Positions 58,249-64,000 of a stretch of DNA of 64,000 bases are shown here, piece after piece. The notes beneath the pieces were generated by a model that saw only the letters and a program-made list of their open reading frames with translations, did not search any database and was not told the origin of the DNA. The DNA comes from Rhizobium leguminosarum bv. viciae USDA 2370 (GTDB taxonomy: Bacteria > Pseudomonadota > Alphaproteobacteria > Rhizobiales > Rhizobiaceae). How positions within the stretch are numbered: position 1 is the stretch's first letter; each line of letters starts with the position of its first letter. The DNA is taken from positions 17,195 to 81,194 of the forward strand of contig NZ_MRDL01000007.1 of the NCBI RefSeq assembly GCF_002008365.1, in the 5' to 3' direction. The translations under genes and the position numbers were made by a program.

Positions 58249-58417
58249 CCTTGGCAAGTGCTGCCGGCCGGCCTCGTCGAGCGGGGCTTTGGTGCATCGG
58301 GCGCCCGTCGATCCGGATTGTTGGACGCATTCTGAACAAATTAATCGGCCATTGCGGCCGCAACGATAATTAGGGAATGGGTTTGATGTCGATCGGTTTT
58401 GATCGGAGGCTGGCGCA

Positions 58418-59737
58418 ATGAGCTCCCGGATGGCGCGCTTCGGTCTGAACGCATACCGTCTGGCGGGAACCGTGGCCTCTCCTGTGGTCGGCCTCTACAT
58501 CACCTACCGCACGGCCAAGGGCAAGGAAGACCGGGCCCGCCGCCTGGAACGTTTCGGCTATCCGAGCGCCAACCGGCCGCAAGGCCCGCTCGTCTGGTTC
58601 CATGCCGCAAGCGTCGGTGAAACCAACGCCGTCATCCCGCTGATCCGCGAAATCCGCCGCCGCGACATCCATGTCATCCTGACGACCGGCACCATCACCT
58701 CCGCCAAGCTCGCCGCCGAGCGCCTCGGCCAGGAAGCGATCCATCAATATGTGCCGCTCGACCTGAAGCCCTCCGTCAGCCGCTTCCTCGATTATTGGCA
58801 GCCCGATTGCGCCATCATCGCCGAATCCGAGATCTGGCCGGCAACGGTGTTGGAACTCGGCCACCGCCGCATTCCGCAGATCCTGATCAATGCCCGCATG
58901 TCGGACCGCTCCTTTGCCCGCTGGCGCCGGCGCCCGGCGATCGCCGAAGCCTTGTTCGAGAATCTTGCCCTCGTCATCGCCCAGTCGGATGTCGATGCCG
59001 AACGTTTCCGCGATCTCGGCGCTGTCCCTGTCCTCACCTCGGGCAATCTGAAGGTCGATACCGACGCACCGCCTTATGACAGCGCTGTCCTCGCCCGCTA
59101 TAAGAAGCAGATCGGCGAGCGCAAGACCTGGGCGGCGATCTCGACCTTCGACGGCGAGGAGAATGCCGCCGCCATCGTTCATCGGGCGCTGAGGGAGCGC
59201 GACCATCAATTGACGATCATCGTGCCGCGCCATCCCGAGCGCAGCGACGAGATCGAAGCGGCCCTGGTCAAGCAGGGGCTGAAGGTCGCCCGCCGCACCC
59301 GCGACGATGTCTTGTCCGCCGATGTCGATATCTTCCTTGGCGATACGATCGGCGAAATGGGCCTCTATTTGAGACTGACGGAAATCGCTTTCGTCGGCCG
59401 CTCGCTCTTTGCCGAAGGCGGCCAGAACCCGCTGGAGCCTGCCATGCTCGGCTGCGCTATTCTCTCCGGCGGCCATGTGCAGAATTTCCGCGATGCCTAT
59501 CAGAAGCTTGCCCGCAGCGGCAGCGCCCGCATGGTGCGCGATACCGAAATGCTGGCCAAGGGCGTGCATTACCTGCTGATCAATGACGACGCCCGCCGCA
59601 ACATGATCGAGGCCGGCATCACTGCCGTGCACGAGATGCGCGGCGCGCTGACGGCGACAGTGAAGGGGCTGGAACCCTATATCAATCCGCTGACGGTGAA
59701 GGCGCGGCTGTTGCCCAAGGCCGTGGCCCAGGTCTAA
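58418..59737 (+). CDS. waaA: 3-deoxy-D-manno-octulosonic acid transferase
   Basis: The 439-residue enzyme adds Kdo to the lipid A precursor at the inner membrane. It has an N-terminal membrane anchor region (YRLAGTVASPVVGLYITYRT), FHAASVGETNAVIPLIREIR, AESEIWPATVLELGHRRIP and EGGQNPLEPAMLGCAILSGG, all typical of WaaA (KdtA). GGAGG is placed nine bases upstream. It is followed by a HAD gene with a 9-base gap and then lpxK. Confidence 0.95.
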   Translation: MSSRMARFGLNAYRLAGTVASPVVGLYITYRTAKGKEDRARRLERFGYPSANRPQGPLVWFHAASVGETNAVIPLIREIRRRDIHVILTTGTITSAKLAAERLGQEAIHQYVPLDLKPSVSRFLDYWQPDCAIIAESEIWPATVLELGHRRIPQILINARMSDRSFARWRRRPAIAEALFENLALVIAQSDVDAERFRDLGAVPVLTSGNLKVDTDAPPYDSAVLARYKKQIGERKTWAAISTFDGEENAAAIVHRALRERDHQLTIIVPRHPERSDEIEAALVKQGLKVARRTRDDVLSADVDIFLGDTIGEMGLYLRLTEIAFVGRSLFAEGGQNPLEPAMLGCAILSGGHVQNFRDAYQKLARSGSARMVRDTEMLAKGVHYLLINDDARRNMIEAGITAVHEMRGALTATVKGLEPYINPLTVKARLLPKAVAQV

Positions 59738-59746
59738 GGAGATATG

Positions 59747-60469
59747 ATGTCGGTAGCGTCCCCTATCAAAGGCATTCTCTTCGACAAGGACGGCACGCTG
59801 CTCGACTATGATGAGAGCTGGCTGCCGGTCAACCGCGAGCTTGCCCGCATCGCAGCCCAGGGGGATGAGCTTCTCGCCGACCGGCTGCTTTCCGCTTGCG
59901 GCATGGATCCGGTGACCGGCCATATCGTTCCCGACAGCCTGCTTGCCGCCGGCAATACCCGCCAGATCGCCGAGGGTCTCGTTGCCGCGGGCTCGATGGT
60001 CGATGTCGGCGAACTGACGGTCCGCCTTGACGAGCTCTTTTCCAGCGCTGCCGAATTTTCCGTGCCGGTGACCGATCTTGCCGGTTTCTTCGCCCGGCTG
60101 CATCGGCGCGGCTTCAAGCTCGGTGTCGCCTCCAGCGACAATGAACGATCGATCCGCCAGACGGCGGAACGTTTCGGTTTTGCCCCCTATGTCGATTACA
60201 TCGCCGGCTACGACAGCGGCTTCGGCGTCAAGCCGGAGCCGGGCATGGTGCTCGGCTTCTGCGCTGCAACCGGTCTTTCGCCTGAAGAGGTCGCCATGGT
60301 CGGCGACAACAACCACGATCTGCATATGGGTCTGAATGCCGGGACGGGGCTGCGGATCGCGGTGCTGACCGGCACCGGTTCGCGGGATTCGCTTGCTGCC
60401 GCAGCCGATCACGTGCTTGACGATATCACCGCCATCGAGACCCTGCTGCCCGATCTGCAGCTCGCCTGA
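59747..60469 (+). CDS. HAD-superfamily phosphatase, phosphoglycolate-phosphatase-like
   Basis: The 240-residue protein has HAD motif I GILFDKDGTLLDYDE, motif II GVASSDNERS, and VAMVGDNNHDLHMGLNAGTG for motifs III/IV. AAGGAG lies 5 bases before the second of two adjacent ATGs, so that one is used. It lies between waaA and lpxK in the Kdo/lipid A gene group, which raises but does not show a role in that pathway. Its family also includes Gph, which would link to glycolate use by glcDEF elsewhere. Confidence 0.88.
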   Translation: MSVASPIKGILFDKDGTLLDYDESWLPVNRELARIAAQGDELLADRLLSACGMDPVTGHIVPDSLLAAGNTRQIAEGLVAAGSMVDVGELTVRLDELFSSAAEFSVPVTDLAGFFARLHRRGFKLGVASSDNERSIRQTAERFGFAPYVDYIAGYDSGFGVKPEPGMVLGFCAATGLSPEEVAMVGDNNHDLHMGLNAGTGLRIAVLTGTGSRDSLAAAADHVLDDITAIETLLPDLQLA

Positions 60470-60473
60470 CCGC

Positions 60474-60520
60474 CGGCACTTAACCCCGAAATTCGGAATC
60501 GATTTTCGCGGTTAAGTGCC
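60474..60520. repeat. Long inverted repeat after the HAD gene, mosaic module
   Basis: Arms ggcacttaaccccgaaa and ttttcgcggttaagtgcc pair with one mismatch around ttcggaatcga, 4 bases after the HAD stop. The ttcggaatcgattttcg core is shared with 33330-33350. It may also serve as a terminator. Confidence 0.6.
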
Positions 60521-60532
60521 GGTTCAAAATCA

Positions 60533-60580
60533 TAGAGCGTCCTTGACGCGTCCTGTCGGAGGCGCAGTGCTGTAAGGGCT
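60533..60580. repeat. RIME-type module C fragment
   Basis: agagcgtccttgacgcgtcc followed by gaggcgcagtgctgta resembles the module C core, but diverged. It lies between the HAD gene and lpxK. Confidence 0.4.
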
Positions 60581-60643
60581 TGCATTTTTTCAGGTTTTGG
60601 CTTCTCAATCCGGCCGGTCGAAAAGCAAGGGGCTGGCTGTGGC

Positions 60644-60718
60644 TAAAGCAATTCCAGCAAAAGTGCACAGCGGTTTTGCCGGGAAAAGCGCGCAGCGACT
60701 TTCCCAAGGGATTGCGTG
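60644..60718. repeat. RIME-type palindromic repeat, module A with an extra insert
   Basis: aaagcaattccagcaaaagt, then gcacagcggttttgccggga, then aaaagcgcgcagcgactttc and a closing ggattgcg. Compared with 17494 it carries about 25 extra bases in the middle. It lies 33 bases before lpxK. Confidence 0.6.
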
Positions 60719-60751
60719 AGAACAAGCCGGGCAGGGGAGCGGGACGGCAAG

Positions 60752-61825
60752 ATGATATCCGAAGCGCCACCGTTCTGGTGGAGGAAAGCCGATTGGCGGG
60801 CCTGGCTGCTGCTGCCGCTTTCTTTTCTGTATGGCCGTATCGCGGGCCACCGCATGGCCCATGCGCGCCGCGCCTCCGTTCCGGTTCCCGTCATCTGCGT
60901 TGGCAATTTCACCGTCGGCGGCGCCGGCAAGACGCCGACGGCGCTAACGATCGCCCGCGCCGCCAAGGCGAAGGGGCTGAAACCCGGCTTTCTCAGCAGG
61001 GGTTACGGCGGTTCGCTCGATGTGACGACGGTGGTCGACCCTGATCATCACCGGGCGGGCGCCGTCGGCGACGAGCCGTTGCTGCTTGCCCAGGAAGCGC
61101 TGACGGTGATTTCCCGCCGGCGCGTCGAAGGGGCTGCGCGCCTGGTGGCGGAGGGTGCCGATCTCATCATCATGGACGATGGCTTCCAGAGCGCCCGGCT
61201 GGCGATCGACTATGCCCTGCTCGTCATCGATGCGACCCGCGGCCTCGGCAACGGCCATATCGTGCCGGGCGGGCCGGTCCGCGCGCCGATCCGTCAGCAG
61301 CTGCGTTCTGCGACGGCCTTGCTCAAGGTCGGCGGCGGCAATGCCGCCGACAGGATCGTCCGGATGGCGGCGCGCGCGGCAAAGCCCTATTTCACCGCAT
61401 CGCTGAAAGTGCGCGGCGACAATACGCTTGCCGGCACGAAGGTACTCGCCTTCGCAGGCATCGCCGATCCCGCCAAATTTTTCCGCACCGTTGAATCACG
61501 CGGCGCCGAGATCGTCGTCGCCAAGTCCTTCGGCGATCACGAGCACCTGACCGAGGAGGAGATCGACGACATCCTGACGACTGCCGAGCGTCAAGGTCTC
61601 TTGATCGTCACCACGTCCAAGGATTTCGTCCGCCTCTCCGGCCATCAGGGCAAGGCGGCACGGCTCGTCGAAAAGAGCCGGGTGATCGAGGTCGACATGG
61701 TCTTCGAGGATCACCTCGCCCCCAGCTTAATCATTGACCGGGCGATCGTCGCCTGCCGCGAGCGGAGGCTGCGGGAGATGAAGGCCGGAGTTAAAACGAT
61801 TCCAAGAAAGGCTGAACGGCTCTAA
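60752..61825 (+). CDS. lpxK: Tetraacyldisaccharide 4'-kinase
   Basis: The enzyme phosphorylates the 4' position of the lipid A disaccharide at the inner membrane. The 357-residue protein has an N-terminal hydrophobic segment ([20 protein letters not shown]), the P-loop [16 protein letters not shown], and [20 protein letters not shown]. The last residues (IPRKAERL and the stop) fall in a fragment of repeat module D, so the C-terminus appears altered or extended by the repeat. The usual downstream partners DUF2093 and mutL are absent here. Confidence 0.94.
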   Translation: MISEAPPFWWRKADWRAWLLLPLSFLYGRIAGHRMAHARRASVPVPVICVGNFTVGGAGKTPTALTIARAAKAKGLKPGFLSRGYGGSLDVTTVVDPDHHRAGAVGDEPLLLAQEALTVISRRRVEGAARLVAEGADLIIMDDGFQSARLAIDYALLVIDATRGLGNGHIVPGGPVRAPIRQQLRSATALLKVGGGNAADRIVRMAARAAKPYFTASLKVRGDNTLAGTKVLAFAGIADPAKFFRTVESRGAEIVVAKSFGDHEHLTEEEIDDILTTAERQGLLIVTTSKDFVRLSGHQGKAARLVEKSRVIEVDMVFEDHLAPSLIIDRAIVACRERRLREMKAGVKTIPRKAERL

Positions 61826-61826
61826 C
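61796..61826. repeat. RIME-type module D fragment overlapping the lpxK end
   Basis: gattccaagaaaggctgaac followed by ggctctaac matches module D at 3672 (inverted) and at 52648. It covers the last codons and the TAA stop of lpxK. Confidence 0.55.
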
Positions 61827-61875
61827 AGGCAGCTGCAAACGCCTCGTCCTGCGTACATCTCCACATGCAACGCTA

Positions 61876-62721
61876 TCACGCGATCGAGTGAAGCAAAGTT
61901 TCGCGGGCGGAAGTCAGATGCAACCGGCATGCGCGATCGATCAAGGCGATATTGCGGCTTTCGAGGGCTTCGATCAGGGCGAGATGTTCCTTGATGGCGA
62001 CCTCATTCCGGGCGCGTTCATCACGCTTGTTCCACTGATAATGATAGTGGAAGACCATGGCTATCACGTCTTGGAAGCTTTCGATAAAGCGGTTTGGCGC
62101 GACTGCGGTAATTAGCCGGTGGAACCGGCTGTCCAGCTCCGAGAAATCCTGAAACCGGGCGTCGATATCCGCGAGCAGTTCCAAATGTGCCGCCCGCATA
62201 GATTGGATCTGTTTCCAGACGGGCGACCCGTCGGGCAGGGCAGCGAAAAGCCGTGCGGAGCGCATTTCGAACATCTCTCTGATCTCGAACAGCTCGAGTG
62301 CGAAACTGGCTGTGAACCCTTTAAAAACCCAGCCTGCATTCTGACGCTTCTCGATCAGCCCATATTTCTGAAATCGATTGAGAAACTCACGGACAATCGT
62401 TGTCGCGACGCCGAATTTCCGAGCTAGTTCCGCCTCGTTGATTTCTGTGCCCGGACAGGCATCGCCGCGCAGCATCCATTCCATGAAGCTCGTCTCGACC
62501 TGTTCCGAAATTGCCAAGGTCTCTTTCTTCGGATAGCGCTCTTTCTGTCGTGGCTGCTCACGTATGATCCGCCTGTGTGCTTCAGATATGATGATCCCAC
62601 GTGCGGACATCCCCGCCAGCACCTTCCGCACCGTTGTTCTGCTCACGCCAAGCTGGGCGCGCAGTGCATTTTCGGACGGCAATTCCGCCCCAAGATCGAG
62701 CGTGCGAATGATATCGATCAT
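61876..62721 (-). CDS. GntR-family regulator with two DNA-binding domains and an FCD domain
   Basis: The 281-residue protein has a first GntR-type winged helix at the N-terminus (LPSENALRAQLGVSRTTVRK, then VLAGMSARGII) and a second at about residues 75-130 (PGTEINEAELARKFGVATTI, then VREFLNRFQKYGLIEKR). A C-terminal FCD ligand domain follows (LFEIREMFEMRSARLFAALP, with His residues in DSRFHRLI and KEHLALIEALES). One GntR domain plus FCD is standard; two are unusual. It is divergent from an ABC transporter and probably controls it. No better upstream start was found; the frame upstream is open but has no start codon. Confidence 0.87.
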   Translation of the reverse strand: MIDIIRTLDLGAELPSENALRAQLGVSRTTVRKVLAGMSARGIIISEAHRRIIREQPRQKERYPKKETLAISEQVETSFMEWMLRGDACPGTEINEAELARKFGVATTIVREFLNRFQKYGLIEKRQNAGWVFKGFTASFALELFEIREMFEMRSARLFAALPDGSPVWKQIQSMRAAHLELLADIDARFQDFSELDSRFHRLITAVAPNRFIESFQDVIAMVFHYHYQWNKRDERARNEVAIKEHLALIEALESRNIALIDRACRLHLTSARETLLHSIA

Positions 62722-62801
62722 ATCATTGAATGCCCGCTTGAAAGTCGTATCCGTTCTAATAGTGCAACTCGTGATATGATTAGATATCCATAAAAAACAA
62801 T

Positions 62802-62830
62802 TTGACGCACGTGTATCATATGTTTCTTAT
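62802..62830 (+). promoter_or_regulatory. Candidate promoter and operator region of the ABC operon
   Basis: TTGACG lies 17 bases from TCTTAT in an AT-rich gap. Related arms atatgatt (62774-62781) and atcatat (62815-62821) flank it and could be a GntR-type operator. Both calls are weak. Confidence 0.35.
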
Positions 62831-62859
62831 GTATAAAAAACGGGGGAGGCTAGGGGAAT

Positions 62860-63918
62860 TTGGAAGACTCCGGGATTCTGCCTCAGAATTCGTCCCGGCC
62901 TGGTGGTTCGCACGATGCAACCTTCCAGCCGAGACAATCTGGCATCACATTCGCACTGAAGCTATTGAGCCTTGGCCCTCTATTGATCCTGATTATGCTC
63001 ATCGCCGTCGTCAGTTTGATCACACCGGCTTTTCTAAAGCCGGTTAACCTGGGGAACATCCTGGCGCAGACTGCAGTGATTGCTGTTGTAGCAATGGGGC
63101 AGCAACTCGTTATCCTGACGCGCGGCATCGACCTGTCTGTCGGCTCGAATCTTGCGCTGGCAACAGTCATCGGCGGACTTGTCTATCAGCAGGTTGATTC
63201 TTCAGTCGTCGTCATTATGGCCATGCTGCTTGCCGGCGCTGCCATTGGTGCGGTCAACGGCCTGGTCTTTGTCTACGGTCGGCTGCCACACCCCTTTATC
63301 ATTACACTTGCGACCTTGAGTATCTGCCGCGGTCTGGCACTTGCATTGGCGCCCGGCCACACCACCATGCGCGGGATGCCCGATGCAGTGACCGCGATCG
63401 GTGGCGGTACGACGCTTGGTGTGCCCAATTCCTTCTTTGCCGTTGCGATGTTCGCGCTTCTTTTTCTGATCCTGACGAAGTCGATTGTCTTTGGCCGTTG
63501 GATCTATGCGGTCGGCGGCGCGCCGAATGCCGCCAGAAGCATGGGTATCCCGGTAAAGGGCGTTCTGCTCGCAACCTACATTATTTGCGGCTTTTGTGCA
63601 GGTGTCGGCGCGGTGCTGCTCGCAGGACGGACCGCCGCCGCCTCGCCAATCTACGGCAATCTTTTGGAACTCGACACGATTGCTGCGGTGATTATCGGTG
63701 GCGCCAGCTTCCTTGGCGGACGAGGCCATCTCGGCCACGCCCTGATCGGCGCGGTGCTGATCGGCGTCATCCGCAACGCCCTTAACCTTCTAGGGGTCGA
63801 CGTGTTCTTTCAAATGATCGCGATTGGGCTCGTCATCGTCATCGCCGTAGAGGCCGACGTGCTTCGTAACCATCTCGAGGCGCGCGCGCGTGTGCTTCAA
63901 TCGGCGAGAGTGCAATGA
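62860..63918 (+). CDS. Sugar-type ABC transporter permease (RbsC/BPD_transp_2 family)
   Basis: The 352-residue membrane protein has eight or more helices, beginning LLSLGPLLILIMLIAVVSLI. The loop ILTRGIDLSVGSNLALATVI is the family hallmark (GIDLSVG), and IAAVIIGGASFLGGRGHLG is the conserved late motif. It imports a sugar or related small molecule in the ribose/xylose class. It starts at TTG, after GGGAGG; no better ATG is available. Its stop overlaps the ATPase start (ATGA). It is the first gene of an operon that runs out of the window. Confidence 0.9.
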   Translation: MEDSGILPQNSSRPGGSHDATFQPRQSGITFALKLLSLGPLLILIMLIAVVSLITPAFLKPVNLGNILAQTAVIAVVAMGQQLVILTRGIDLSVGSNLALATVIGGLVYQQVDSSVVVIMAMLLAGAAIGAVNGLVFVYGRLPHPFIITLATLSICRGLALALAPGHTTMRGMPDAVTAIGGGTTLGVPNSFFAVAMFALLFLILTKSIVFGRWIYAVGGAPNAARSMGIPVKGVLLATYIICGFCAGVGAVLLAGRTAAASPIYGNLLELDTIAAVIIGGASFLGGRGHLGHALIGAVLIGVIRNALNLLGVDVFFQMIAIGLVIVIAVEADVLRNHLEARARVLQSARVQ

Positions 63919-64000
63919 ACACTGCATCCACCACACCGGCACTTTCGGTTCGAAACGCCCAGAAGCGCTTTGGCGCCATCCATGCCCTGAAAAATGTAAG
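63915..64000 (+). CDS. Sugar-type ABC transporter ATP-binding protein, N-terminal fragment (3' end outside window)
   Basis: Only 28 residues are present. SVRNAQKRFGAIHALKNV fits the start of an ABC ATPase of the RbsA/MglA class (strand with KRFG-I-AL). It overlaps the permease stop. The P-loop lies beyond the edge. The identification rests on context and the short motif. Confidence 0.8.
   Translation, partial: MNTASTTPALSVRNAQKRFGAIHALKNV

Noticed and set aside
58370..60412. 680-residue minus-strand frame opposite waaA and the HAD gene
   Set aside because: It is antisense to two clear genes with strong family motifs. The translation is low-complexity and matches no family.

Overview
The window is GC-rich chromosomal DNA from an alphaproteobacterium of the order Rhizobiales, most likely Rhizobium of the etli/leguminosarum group. 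The evidence is the gene families and their order (hisS-hisZ-hisG, pmbA-cysQ-DUF4170-waaA-lpxK, glcDEF), an alphaproteobacterial type of histidyl-tRNA synthetase, a candidate lipid A oxidase of the Rhizobium LpxQ type, a CIRCE-controlled groESL operon, and many short palindromic intergenic repeats of the kind known in rhizobia as RIME-type mosaic elements. Species identity is inferred from these features and was not tested by a database search.

Layout. 1-9.2 kb: the end of an O-antigen ligase-like gene, a VOC protein, a DHA2 MFS exporter, a Tat-exported metallo-beta-lactamase-fold protein, guaB with a small membrane protein, a LysR/SDR divergent pair, a MAPEG protein and a TetR regulator. 9.2-16.3 kb: a LysR/DUF1127 divergent pair, a DUF937 protein, gshA, rsmE, a PiT phosphate transporter and a Nudix hydrolase. 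16.5-25.8 kb: a LysR regulator followed by an unusual short S-adenosylhomocysteine-hydrolase homologue, a quinone-oxidoreductase-like protein facing a frameshifted LysR gene, then a LysR regulator divergent from the glycolate oxidase operon glcDEF. 25.9-34.1 kb: envelope genes (the LpxQ candidate, two L,D-transpeptidases, small exported proteins), tag, a HAD hydrolase, an aldo/keto reductase, and a DUF305 protein beside a Cys/His/Met-rich small protein. 34.2-39.1 kb: hisS-hisZ-hisG, DoxX, a GST. 39.2-48.5 kb: a PAS-like orphan protein, groEL and groES, a HAD hydrolase, ribF, ileS, a lipoprotein. 48.5-55.6 kb: tadA, an rluB-type pseudouridine synthase with a long repetitive tail, rsmD, patatin, EVE and VOC proteins, a CPA2 antiporter. 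55.7-61.8 kb: pmbA, cysQ, DUF4170, waaA, HAD, lpxK. 61.9-64 kb: a GntR regulator divergent from the start of a sugar-type ABC transporter operon, which runs off the end.

How the genes fit together. Most are housekeeping: GMP, histidine, glutathione and FAD synthesis, tRNA charging and editing, rRNA modification, folding, and Kdo/lipid A assembly. The more variable layer is made of small regulator-plus-enzyme modules (five LysR genes, one of them broken, one TetR, one GntR). ATGA overlaps at glcD/glcE, hisZ/hisG, tag/downstream gene and permease/ATPase suggest translational coupling.

The least expected signals are: mosaic repeats that touch or supply stop codons and in one clear case encode a C-terminal peptide; the divergent SAH-hydrolase-like enzyme beside its own LysR; the exact 150-bp tandem repeat in the pseudouridine synthase tail; the GntR regulator with two DNA-binding domains; and the possible copper module at 32.4-33.2 kb. 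I found no CRISPR array, rRNA, tRNA or transposase.
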